Below are positions 51,388-60,202 of a DNA stretch of 64,000 bases, one piece after another. A program made the translations under genes and the position numbers. The stretch covers positions 60,303 to 124,302 of the forward strand of contig CACIJH010000003.1 of NCBI GenBank assembly GCA_902586905.1, in the 5' to 3' direction. Origin of the DNA: an uncultured Bacteroidota bacterium (GTDB lineage Bacteria; Bacteroidota; Bacteroidia; Flavobacteriales; Flavobacteriaceae). The notes beneath the pieces are model-generated. The model saw only the letters and a list, made by a program, of their open reading frames with translations. It did not search any database and was not told where the DNA came from. Each line of letters starts with the position of its first letter. Within the stretch, counting starts at the first letter, position 1.

Positions 51388-53376
51388 TTATTGAAAAAAG
51401 TTCCATACGATTCCAAACCGAAGAATGAAATCTCTGTATGGGTAATCAGGGGCAGCTAAACTGTTGTTCCCATTGAAAGCAGCACCTAGATTTTCTGCAT
51501 TGAAATACAGTCTTGTCTGTTGAATTTTAGCATCAAAAAAAGCACTAAACAAAGGGTCTCCTCCTATTTTTAAAGCATCTTGCACCACATAGTCAGAAAG
51601 GACAGGACTGTAGGTATCTGCATAAAATGAAGAATAATATTTGACTGTGGCACCAATTTGCACAAAGGCAGCTTTGTTAAACCATTCATCGGCATAGGAC
51701 AAGGTCGATCGTCCAAGAAAATCTGGTAGGTGCAATGGAACGTTTTCATTTCCAAATTTGTGAATCTGGATATTCGTGTCCAACGAAAATACACCAACAG
51801 ATAAATTGTTGTCCCAACGAGCTTTGAGGAGTTGAATGGTTTCATTCCATTGCTTTGGCGTGACAAATAGTGATCCTCTATCCAAGTCTTGTTGCAAGTA
51901 GGCATAATTGTCTAATGTGATGATATCCACTCTAAACAAGCCGAGTTTAGGTACATCTAAACTAGAAAAAAGAGTAGATCGATTCGTGCTGAGCAGGTTC
52001 TTCTGCCAGATAAATGACTCATAATTACTGTGATAATTCGTCAGTGTGAGTTTGGGTGCGTAGGTATCCCAACGAAATCCACCTTTGAGTCTAAACTTTT
52101 TTACACTTGGAAAAGAAGCTTTTAGTTGCAAAAAGTTTCCCAGCTTATTGCTCCCTGATGACTGTTCGAAGTGAAAGTTCAATTGGCTTTCTTTCAAAGA
52201 AAAACCAAGTTTACCTCCCACTGCTACGCCAGATTCTTTGATTTCGAAATCATCAGTCGTATGTACATGATTAAAGCTGTATTGTAAAGCCGATCCATAA
52301 GCCTCTACCTGACCCCATTTTGATTTTTCAAACACTGCATATACATCGTGTCTTGTGGTTGTATAATGCAACTCATCATAGGGACTGGTTGATTCTTCGG
52401 CAAGAGCACCTAACTCCTCCACGACCGAGTCTTGATTAAAATGATGACGTTGAGAATCTGTTCTTATTCTGTGTCCAACCCGAAGCGCTGGTACAGGGAT
52501 GGAGTCTGTCGTCATAAGCAGCGCATAGTCTTGTTCTAAAAGATATCGCTTGCCAGTAAATAAGTTGGCAGCGTTTTGAAACTTGACCGACAAACGAGTA
52601 CGATCTTCAAATTCTGCGATTTTATCTGTAAAATTTTGCAATGATAAACTATCTAGACCACCATTTTCTTGCTGCTCAATTTTTTGATTAGCCAATTTGA
52701 ATCGCAATCGATATCTGCGATTTGGGTTTTCATACCAAGCTGAAAATCGAAGTTGGCTCACCCCCGACAAACTATGTTGATAATGCCCAAGTGATCGATG
52801 ACCCCTGTAGGCAACTGCATAATTCAAGCGTGGACTGAGGTTTGCTGTGATCAATACATCTGTGGACTGCCCTTGCTCAAAAGCTGTTTTGAAATACATT
52901 TCAGTTAGTGGGGTAGGTACATGATAGTAATGCACTTCATCGGGCTGAAACATTTGATGCATTTTTGCACCATATCCAGGCGTAGGAAGAATCGATTTCG
53001 GAGCCGATTGTAAGGACAAATGATTGACAGTTTGACCAGTGTTTGCAAAGGTTAAATATTCAAAATCGTCTTTTCGACGGAAGTTAAACTTGTATTGCTT
53101 TACAACGCTGAGGGTGGTGTCAACAAAAGTGGTGTCTCGATCTTGTGAGATGATGAGATAATCTGTGATTGGTCTTTTTTCAGTGAACAATTGTCTAGAA
53201 CGCTTTCCAAACAAACTGTCTTGGTCTTGAGAAGACCTATTGAACGAATCGTTTAATGAAGGGCCTCCTCTAAGTTGACGATCATCCTTGCTCAGATTTA
53301 AAGGTCGATTTTGAGATTGCACAGCAATGGCAGCAAGCAAACAATAGATTGCAAAAAATTGTCTCAAAGCATTCAT
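51388..53376 (-). CDS. Putative outer-membrane porin (Porin_10 type)
   Basis: 662 residues. Signal peptide (about 1-22, AIAVQSQ), a Pro/Ser-rich charged linker, then a large beta-barrel with alternating strands and aromatic girdle residues ending with a terminal Phe (ILRFGIVWNFFQ). The pattern matches the Bacteroidota putative-porin family. Substrate unknown. A TACCTTTG box lies 5 nt before the ATG. Confidence 0.85.
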   Translation of the reverse strand: MNALRQFFAIYCLLAAIAVQSQNRPLNLSKDDRQLRGGPSLNDSFNRSSQDQDSLFGKRSRQLFTEKRPITDYLIISQDRDTTFVDTTLSVVKQYKFNFRRKDDFEYLTFANTGQTVNHLSLQSAPKSILPTPGYGAKMHQMFQPDEVHYYHVPTPLTEMYFKTAFEQGQSTDVLITANLSPRLNYAVAYRGHRSLGHYQHSLSGVSQLRFSAWYENPNRRYRLRFKLANQKIEQQENGGLDSLSLQNFTDKIAEFEDRTRLSVKFQNAANLFTGKRYLLEQDYALLMTTDSIPVPALRVGHRIRTDSQRHHFNQDSVVEELGALAEESTSPYDELHYTTTRHDVYAVFEKSKWGQVEAYGSALQYSFNHVHTTDDFEIKESGVAVGGKLGFSLKESQLNFHFEQSSGSNKLGNFLQLKASFPSVKKFRLKGGFRWDTYAPKLTLTNYHSNYESFIWQKNLLSTNRSTLFSSLDVPKLGLFRVDIITLDNYAYLQQDLDRGSLFVTPKQWNETIQLLKARWDNNLSVGVFSLDTNIQIHKFGNENVPLHLPDFLGRSTLSYADEWFNKAAFVQIGATVKYYSSFYADTYSPVLSDYVVQDALKIGGDPLFSAFFDAKIQQTRLYFNAENLGAAFNGNNSLAAPDYPYRDFILRFGIVWNFFQ

Positions 53377-53381
53377 TTGGG

Positions 53382-53389
53382 CAAAGGTA
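53382..53389 (-). promoter_or_regulatory. -7 box of the porin gene
   Basis: Minus-strand TACCTTTG, 5 nt before the ATG. A TTG on the same strand gives only a 15-nt spacer. Confidence 0.45.
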
Positions 53390-53411
53390 TAGAATTCGAG
53401 TGGACAACCAT

Positions 53412-53442
53412 TTGTATAGTTTAAGTGCTAAAGATAATTTTG
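53412..53442 (+). promoter_or_regulatory. Promoter of the methyltransferase
   Basis: TTG (53412-53414), 20-nt spacer, TAATTTTG (53435-53442). Predicted leader about 37 nt before the TTG start. Confidence 0.6.
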
Positions 53443-53483
53443 TAATTTAGAAAGATATTCAAAACGCAAAACACCATTTATAA

Positions 53484-54464
53484 TTGAAAAGGTTAATTAC
53501 GCTAGACGACTTCTATGATTTGTATCACAAATTAAAGCAAAGAGGATTTAAATTTATATTGTCCAAATTCAATACTAAGAGTATTTCCAGAACAAAGTCT
53601 ACATTTAATCAAACAGAACACACAAGTTCTGACTGGTGGATAATACCAGCAGTTCGTGAACGATGGAATAAAATGATATCTGGAAATCCCAAAGAGGACT
53701 ACATATCATTCTTTTCAAATAACTACTTAAGTGGCAAAAGAAACTTGAGATTAATTTCATTTGGAAGTGGTAGTTGCTCTGCAGAAATAGAGCTAGCTAA
53801 ATCTGGGATCTTTGAAGAAATTGTTTGTGTTGACGTTGCAACAAATCAACTCAATGAGGCAAGTAAACTTGCTAAAAGGCAAAATATAAATTGTATGAAA
53901 TTTATATGTGAAGATGTCAACAGCATGGAAATCACATCAAATTATTACGATGTTGTATTCTTTCAAGCCTCTTTGCACCACTTTAATAACATAAAATCAT
54001 TTGCTGAAAATAGAATCAAAATGGCTCTTAAAGAAAAAGGATTGTTAGTTATTAATGAATATGTAGGACCTTCAAGACTACAATATCCAAAAACACAAAT
54101 AAGAAAAATAAATGAAGCACTAGATGTAATACCTAAAAAATTTAAAACTAGGTATTTATCTAATTTGCCAAAGCGAAAGTATTATGGGTCGGGAGTTTTT
54201 AGAATGATTCTCGCTGATCCATCAGAATGTATAGATTCTGAGAGTATCCTTCCTTGTATTTACTCGCATTTTGAAATAATAACTGAAAAACCATTTGGTG
54301 GTAGTATCTTAATGACTGTATTAAAAGATATCTCCCATCATTTTTTAGAGTTAAACGATGAAAAGTCTTCAATTTTATCTAATTTATTTGACTTTGAGGA
54401 TAATTATTTAAAAGATTATTCTTCGGATTTCATTTTTGGTGTTTATCAAAAAAATAATGCGTAA
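53484..54464 (+). CDS. Class I SAM-dependent methyltransferase
   Basis: 326 residues. SAM-binding motif I in LRLISFGSGSCSAEIELAKSG, acidic end of strand 2 in IVCVDVATNQLNEASKLA, and motif IV region YDVVFFQASLHHFNNI. The start is TTG 53484; no ATG suits the N-terminus. The C-terminal 130 residues carry no recognised domain (YVGPSRLQYPK after the core). Distinctly AT-rich compared with flanking genes and standing alone, so possible recent transfer. Substrate unknown; small-molecule type is a guess. Confidence 0.75.
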   Translation: MKRLITLDDFYDLYHKLKQRGFKFILSKFNTKSISRTKSTFNQTEHTSSDWWIIPAVRERWNKMISGNPKEDYISFFSNNYLSGKRNLRLISFGSGSCSAEIELAKSGIFEEIVCVDVATNQLNEASKLAKRQNINCMKFICEDVNSMEITSNYYDVVFFQASLHHFNNIKSFAENRIKMALKEKGLLVINEYVGPSRLQYPKTQIRKINEALDVIPKKFKTRYLSNLPKRKYYGSGVFRMILADPSECIDSESILPCIYSHFEIITEKPFGGSILMTVLKDISHHFLELNDEKSSILSNLFDFEDNYLKDYSSDFIFGVYQKNNA

Positions 54465-54512
54465 GTATGTTTAGGGAATGTAGGATTATACCCTTTTTTG
54501 TATTGTAATTTC

Positions 54513-55106
54513 ATGCAAACCCAGCACACCAAATTTGTTGAATGTGGTACTGACGAAGCAGGACGAGGGTGCTTGGCAGGTCCTGTTACAGCTGCTGCAG
54601 TTATCCTCCCTCCTACCTACAAACATCCTTTGCTTACTGACTCCAAAAAACTGACTGCCAAACAAAGAAAGGAAATGCGAAAAGAAATTGAACACGTTGC
54701 CATTTCCTTTGCCATCGCTCATGTGATGCCTGAGAGGATAGATGAAATCAATATCCTTAATGCCTCCATTGAGGCCATGCACCTCGCCATTGAAAAACTC
54801 GACACCACTCCTGCATTTATTCTTGTCGATGGCAATCGTTTCAAGCCCTATTTGGAGATCCCACACAAATGTATGATCAAAGGGGATGCACGCTTTCTCA
54901 ACATTGCTGCTGCATCTGTACTGGCAAAAACGGAAAGGGATGAATTCATGACACAGCTTCACAGCAGTTGTCCTCACTACCATTGGGATACAAACAAGGG
55001 GTATCCAACCAAAAAACATCGAAAAGGAATACAGTCGAATGGAGCCTCCAAATGGCACAGAAAAAGTTTTACATTATTGCCAACACAAACCCAATTCGAT
55101 TTCTAA
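54513..55106 (+). CDS. rnhB: Ribonuclease HII
   Basis: 197 residues from ATG 54513. Removes ribonucleotides from DNA-RNA hybrids. ECGTDEAGRGCLAGPVTAAAV holds the DEAGRG motif, LVDGNRFKP and AAASVLAKTERDEF the other active-site acids. An in-frame Met at 54498 adds five residues unlike relatives. Confidence 0.94.
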   Translation: MQTQHTKFVECGTDEAGRGCLAGPVTAAAVILPPTYKHPLLTDSKKLTAKQRKEMRKEIEHVAISFAIAHVMPERIDEINILNASIEAMHLAIEKLDTTPAFILVDGNRFKPYLEIPHKCMIKGDARFLNIAAASVLAKTERDEFMTQLHSSCPHYHWDTNKGYPTKKHRKGIQSNGASKWHRKSFTLLPTQTQFDF

Positions 55107-55112
55107 CTTTAT

Positions 55113-55120
55113 TACCTTTG
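55113..55120 (+). promoter_or_regulatory. -7 box of the large lipoprotein gene
   Basis: TACCTTTG with exactly 4 nt before the ATG; leaderless transcript expected. Confidence 0.5.
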
Positions 55121-55124
55121 TATC

Positions 55125-57527
55125 ATGCGCTATGTACCCTTTTTCATTGTGATTTTTTTCTTGACACAATGTTCAACGCCTACGCAGCCAGTGGTTGATC
55201 CACTTGGATTTATCCCTGCAAAACCCCTTGCTGTTCTTCATACCGAAGACATGGAATCTGTTATGCGTTTTTCAAAAAATCAACCTGAATTGAGTTCTTT
55301 ACTCAAACCTCTGCTTTCTATAGATGAACATTGGTTGACTTTTCAAGAGTCCACAATTAGCTTTCACGAAGAGGGTGTGAAAGACTACAAATACTTGCTC
55401 ATTCACCCATTGACACCGCTTGACAGTGTTCCACAACTTATCGGAGATACTTTGCGTTATGAAAATCTACCTATTATACAGTTTGAGAAACAAAAAATAA
55501 ATCGATATGCGCTTGTTCATAATGATTATTATTTTGAGTCTGACTCTAGAATTTTAATCGAAAATAGCATACGCCTTCACAATGTGCCAAACACACCAGA
55601 TGAAAATCTAAAAAAACTATATGATTCGAAATCAGGACCATTTCAGCTTTTTGTTCATGAAAGACTGCAAGGATTGTTGAATGAAAAATTTAACAACAAA
55701 GCCCCTTTTTCCATCTCTGATTTTTCACCATGGATTGCCATTCAACCAAAGACTGAAAACGGAAACATTGTCCTTGAAACCACTGGCTTATTTTCATCCG
55801 ATCAACTGACCAAAATGAGTTTGCTAGCAAACCAAACAAATAGGCTGTCAAAAGTTCTCTCCAGTCTTCCAATTTCTGTGGCTGGTGCTGAAATTTATAG
55901 CTTTGATTATGAGTCTTTTAATCGCAATAGCGATCGTTACAATACGCAACAAAACCTCCCCAATCACCCCCTTGACAGTCTATTGATAAAGTCCAATGCA
56001 ATTGCAACTATTTATACCTCCAAAAATCAAATTGCTGTTCTAGACCTGACAGACTTTGAAGAAGTCATTCCGATACTTGAGAAAAATTCAGAGGCCACAC
56101 AAAAAGTCAGAGATACTGTCATATATCAATTTGCAGAGAATACAATCATCAAAAAACTAGGTGCTCCTTTACTAGATTTTCCCGCTCTTTCACATGCTTC
56201 TATATTGAATAATATGTTGTTTTTGGGGCCGAATGAAGCTGCACTTGCAGAAGTCATCACTCAAATTACCAATGGCTATACATTGGGTAGTGATGAACAA
56301 TTTGATGGAATTCTAGATGAAATACCAAATGAATGCTCTATGCTTTTTATTGGTGTTGAAGAGTTGTTTTCAAAACAATTAAATACGCAACTGATTGATG
56401 ATATTCGAATTGCTAGCAATGATGAATTTCCCTATTGGCTTGGTATTGGATTGGTTGAAAGTGGTGTTGCTCAAATCCAATTTAAGCGTGTTTCAAAGCA
56501 AGAAAAAATTGCAAACAAAAGACCCAAACTCTTGTTTTCAACAGCTATTGAAAGTCCAATCGCCAATGGCCCTACTGCAGTACTTAATCATCTCAATGGA
56601 TCAATGGAATGGGTTATACAAGACGAAAAAAACAATTTGAAATTGATCAGCAATGCAGGAAGAAATACCTGGACAAAACCTATTGATGCTGCCATCCAAT
56701 TTCCCATTCATCAAGTGGATTTGTACAAGAATAGTCGATTGCAGATGGCCTACACAACAAAAAATGGTTTTGAAGTCATTGATAGAAATGCAAAGCCTGT
56801 TCAGCCTTTTTCATCAAAGCTAAACAACCCCTTACCCCTTGCTGTTTTTGACTATGAAAACACACGAGACTATCGGCTTGTTCTTGTCAACCAAAATACA
56901 TTGGAGCTTCGCGATCGAAAGTTTCAAAAAGTCAGTGGTTTCAATCGTACAAAAGTCGATCTGAAATATGCACCAAAACACTTTCGTATTGGCACCCGAG
57001 ACTATATCGCAATGGTTGAAAATAGTGGAAAACTACTTTTACTCAATCGAAGAGGAAATGTGCGTATAAAAACACCAAATGATTTAATTCTATCTTCTGA
57101 TGTATATCTACATCAAAATGGATTTGTTGGTTTGGATGATAAAAACAGATTGTTTCGAATTGAAATCAATGGCACAATTAGTTATCGTACACTCCCCTTC
57201 GAATCCCCTTATAAAATTGATGCAAGAGGGAAAAACATAGTGTTGCTGACAGAAAATAAACTAGAAATCAATGGTAGGCTTCATGAGCTGGATTTTGGTT
57301 TATATGGTGATCCATTGATCCATGTTGTCAACAATCGCACATTGATTAGTTTGCATGATCAGCAAGAGGAAAAGGTATATGTTTTTGACAGAAAAGGAAA
57401 CTTACTGCCTCATTTTCCAATCTACGGCGCTGGTTCAGTTACGATTAACAGTGATCGGAAAGGCAATGTTTATTTAGCAACAACAAGTGAGGAAAATAAC
57501 GTGGTTGTCTATCAAATTCCTAAGTAG
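55125..57527 (+). CDS. Large lipoprotein with propeller-like C-terminus, unknown function
   Basis: 800 residues. Lipoprotein signal with Cys17 (FFLTQC). The N-terminal half (about 25-460) resembles DUF3352-like periplasmic proteins in Flavobacteria with alternating helices and strands. The C-terminal half (about 475-800) has repeated blade-like units (LLLLNRRGNVRI, LFRIEINGTISYRTL, VYVFDRKGNLLPHF, NVYLATTSEENNVVVYQI) that suggest a beta propeller. Commonly follows rnhB in this group. No catalytic motif recognised. Confidence 0.7.
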   Translation: MRYVPFFIVIFFLTQCSTPTQPVVDPLGFIPAKPLAVLHTEDMESVMRFSKNQPELSSLLKPLLSIDEHWLTFQESTISFHEEGVKDYKYLLIHPLTPLDSVPQLIGDTLRYENLPIIQFEKQKINRYALVHNDYYFESDSRILIENSIRLHNVPNTPDENLKKLYDSKSGPFQLFVHERLQGLLNEKFNNKAPFSISDFSPWIAIQPKTENGNIVLETTGLFSSDQLTKMSLLANQTNRLSKVLSSLPISVAGAEIYSFDYESFNRNSDRYNTQQNLPNHPLDSLLIKSNAIATIYTSKNQIAVLDLTDFEEVIPILEKNSEATQKVRDTVIYQFAENTIIKKLGAPLLDFPALSHASILNNMLFLGPNEAALAEVITQITNGYTLGSDEQFDGILDEIPNECSMLFIGVEELFSKQLNTQLIDDIRIASNDEFPYWLGIGLVESGVAQIQFKRVSKQEKIANKRPKLLFSTAIESPIANGPTAVLNHLNGSMEWVIQDEKNNLKLISNAGRNTWTKPIDAAIQFPIHQVDLYKNSRLQMAYTTKNGFEVIDRNAKPVQPFSSKLNNPLPLAVFDYENTRDYRLVLVNQNTLELRDRKFQKVSGFNRTKVDLKYAPKHFRIGTRDYIAMVENSGKLLLLNRRGNVRIKTPNDLILSSDVYLHQNGFVGLDDKNRLFRIEINGTISYRTLPFESPYKIDARGKNIVLLTENKLEINGRLHELDFGLYGDPLIHVVNNRTLISLHDQQEEKVYVFDRKGNLLPHFPIYGAGSVTINSDRKGNVYLATTSEENNVVVYQIPK

Positions 57528-57539
57528 TAACCCTATATT

Positions 57540-58238
57540 TCATTTCGTTAAAGTCGCTTCGAACTGTTTTTGAAAGTGGTGAATGATTCGTTTTTTCACC
57601 TCCTCTAACGATACCTCTTTGTTCAACTCACTGGCCATTGAAGTGACTTGCTTGCCATGAATGCCACAAGGAACAATATGCGTGAAATGTGATAGATCTG
57701 TGTTTACATTTAGAGAAAAACCATGCATCGTTACCCAACGACTTGCACGTATCCCCATGGCGCATATTTTTCTAGCAAAAGGGGTGTCGATATCTAGCCA
57801 GACACCTGTTTCACCTTTACTTCGCGTGGCTTCGATACCAAAGTCAGCTAGGGTATCGATAATGACCTGTTCCAAAAATCGCAAGTACTTGTGAATATCA
57901 GTAAAAAAATGGTCCAAATCGAGTATAGGATAACCAACGATTTGACCAGGTCCGTGATAGGTTATGTCTCCTCCACGATCGATTTTAAAAAACGAAATTC
58001 CTTGTGCTTCGAGTTCGGCTTTGCTTGTCAACAAATGATCTGCTGAGCCACTTTTTCCCAAAGTAATGACAGGGGAATGCTCAACAAGTAATAGATAGTT
58101 TTGGATGGGTTTGGTGGTTTGATTTCTGCGATTGTATATTTTGGTATCAATCGTTTGTTGAAACAAATCGTGTTGCAAATCCCAAACTGTTTGGTAATCC
58201 AAAAAGCCCAGATCACGAAGTTGAATTTCTTTTTTCAT
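57540..58238 (-). CDS. lipB: Lipoyl(octanoyl) transferase
   Basis: 232 residues from ATG 58238. Moves octanoyl from ACP to lipoyl domains. RGGDITYHGPGQIVGYP, GVWLDIDTPFARKICAMGIRASRWVTMHG and the catalytic Cys in IVPCGIHGKQVTSM are intact. A frame open to 58247 would begin inside the promoter box, so the shorter start is preferred. Confidence 0.95.
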   Translation of the reverse strand: MKKEIQLRDLGFLDYQTVWDLQHDLFQQTIDTKIYNRRNQTTKPIQNYLLLVEHSPVITLGKSGSADHLLTSKAELEAQGISFFKIDRGGDITYHGPGQIVGYPILDLDHFFTDIHKYLRFLEQVIIDTLADFGIEATRSKGETGVWLDIDTPFARKICAMGIRASRWVTMHGFSLNVNTDLSHFTHIVPCGIHGKQVTSMASELNKEVSLEEVKKRIIHHFQKQFEATLTK

Positions 58239-58244
58239 AGATGT

Positions 58245-58273
58245 CAAAAATAAATTTGACTTGATAACATCAA
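58245..58273 (-). promoter_or_regulatory. Promoter of lipB
   Basis: Minus-strand TTG (58271-58273), 18-nt spacer, TATTTTTG (58245-58252), 6 nt before the ATG. A full promoter with almost no leader. Confidence 0.65.
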
Positions 58274-58427
58274 TATTATCTTCAAAGGTGCAAAATACGT
58301 AAAAAACAGAGTTTTAGCAGCACATATAATTCATGTTTTACTCCCTTTCAAATGAGTAAACGCTTGCGTCTGTATGCTGTTTCGTTATAAAACCAAGATC
58401 AAATTCACTCAATTCGTTATGCATGAT

Positions 58428-58435
58428 TATCTTTG
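58428..58435 (+). promoter_or_regulatory. -7 box of lysS
   Basis: TATCTTTG overlapping a possible upstream TTG start, which it therefore argues against. No -33 TTG visible. Confidence 0.45.
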
Positions 58436-58450
58436 CATAAAAGAATTCAT

Positions 58451-60142
58451 TTGGAAAGATCCGAGCAAGAGCTTATCAGAAGGGAGAAGTTAAAACAACT
58501 TCGTGGACTTGGAATCGACCCGTATCCTGCCGCTGCATTTTCTACCAACGCAAATAGTGAATCCATCATCGATGAATTTGTTGAGGGAAAACAAGTCACC
58601 ATAGCAGGTAGGTTGATGTCTCGTCGAATACAGGGAAAGGCGAGTTTTGCAGAACTACAAGACTCAAAAGGACGCATACAAGTGTATTTCAATCGTGATA
58701 TTCTTTGTCCAGAAGAGGACAAGACAATGTACAACGATGTTTACAAAAAACTCTTGGATATAGGTGATATTATTGGGCTAACTGGAACTTTGTTTACCAC
58801 CCAGGTGGGTGAAAAAACAGTGCAAGTGGAGTCGCTTTATGTCTTGAGCAAGTCCCTTCGCCCATTGCCATTGCCAAAAACAGATGCTGATGGAAACACT
58901 TACGATTCTTTTTCAGACCCTGAGCAAAGGTATCGCATGCGATATGTTGATTTGATTGTCAATCCTGATGTCAAAGACACTTTTCTCAAACGAACAAAAA
59001 TCACAAATACCATTCGTTCTTTCTTCAATGCAAAAGGGTATTTAGAGGTGGAAACACCTATTCTCCAGCCCATTCCTGGTGGTGCTGCGGCACGTCCGTT
59101 TGTTACCCAACACAATGCGCTGAACATTCCACTCTATCTGCGGATTGCGAACGAATTGTATTTAAAACGTCTTATTGTAGGGGGGCTTGATGGCGTTTAT
59201 GAATTTGCCAAAGACTTTCGCAACGAAGGGATGGATAGAACACACAACCCCGAGTTTACTGTCGTGGAGCTTTATGTCGCCTATAAAGATTACCACTGGA
59301 TGATGGAAACAACAGAGGCTTTGCTCGAACAAGTTGCTATCGACACACACAACACAACAAAAGTGAAGGTTGGTGATAAGACTATCGATTTCAAATCGCC
59401 CTATCCTCGTGTCCCTATTCTCGAAGCGATTCAGAAGCATACTGGTATTGATGTAAGTGGGATGAGTGAAAAAGAATTGAGAGAAACAGCTATGGGACTT
59501 GACATTGAAGTTGATGATAGTGTGGGTGTTGGCAAGCTCATTGACGAGATTTTTGGTAGCTGTTGTGAGCATCATTATGTACAGCCAACTTTTATCACTG
59601 ATTACCCCAAAGAGATGAGTCCTTTGACTAAAGTTCATCGAGACAAACCTGGATTAACAGAACGTTTCGAACTCTTGGTGAATGGAAAAGAACTTGCCAA
59701 TGCATATTCTGAACTGAACGATCCAGTCGATCAATTGGAACGCTTTGAGGATCAGCTTAAACTATCTGAAAAAGGAGATGATGAAGCGATGTTTATCGAT
59801 CATGATTTTGTTCGAGCACTCGAGTATGGTATGCCACCAACATCAGGCATTGGGATTGGGATTGATCGCTTAGTAATGTTGATGACTGATAATAGCTCGA
59901 TTCAAGAAGTTTTATTTTTCCCTCAGATGCGTCCAGAGGTGAAAGGGTCAACATTGACCGAAGAAGAAAAAATTGTCTTTAGCATCCTCAAAAAACAACA
60001 CCCAGTACTATTGACTGAATTGAAAGAGAATGCTGGGCTCAGCAATAAAAAATGGGATAAGGCAATCAAGGGACTCAGTGCCCAACAATTGGCAAAAGTG
60101 ACCAAAACAGAATATGGGCTTTTTGTTCATCTACAAAAGTAA
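58451..60142 (+). CDS. lysS: Lysine--tRNA ligase
   Basis: 563 residues, the flavobacterial length with a C-terminal extension of about 60 residues. Class II: N-terminal OB fold (VTIAGRLMSRRIQGKASFAELQD), motif 2 FAKDFRNEGMDRTHNPEF and motif 3 GIGIGIDRLVMLM. The start is TTG 58451 (ERSEQELIRREKL); an upstream TTG at 58433 overlaps the -7 box. Relatives begin close to the SEQE segment. Confidence 0.94.
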   Translation: MERSEQELIRREKLKQLRGLGIDPYPAAAFSTNANSESIIDEFVEGKQVTIAGRLMSRRIQGKASFAELQDSKGRIQVYFNRDILCPEEDKTMYNDVYKKLLDIGDIIGLTGTLFTTQVGEKTVQVESLYVLSKSLRPLPLPKTDADGNTYDSFSDPEQRYRMRYVDLIVNPDVKDTFLKRTKITNTIRSFFNAKGYLEVETPILQPIPGGAAARPFVTQHNALNIPLYLRIANELYLKRLIVGGLDGVYEFAKDFRNEGMDRTHNPEFTVVELYVAYKDYHWMMETTEALLEQVAIDTHNTTKVKVGDKTIDFKSPYPRVPILEAIQKHTGIDVSGMSEKELRETAMGLDIEVDDSVGVGKLIDEIFGSCCEHHYVQPTFITDYPKEMSPLTKVHRDKPGLTERFELLVNGKELANAYSELNDPVDQLERFEDQLKLSEKGDDEAMFIDHDFVRALEYGMPPTSGIGIGIDRLVMLMTDNSSIQEVLFFPQMRPEVKGSTLTEEEKIVFSILKKQHPVLLTELKENAGLSNKKWDKAIKGLSAQQLAKVTKTEYGLFVHLQK

Positions 60143-60202
60143 AACCCCTTTTTAATTTTAAATTCTTACATTGGCTATCCAATTTTTTAAAAAAATTATC
60201 CT

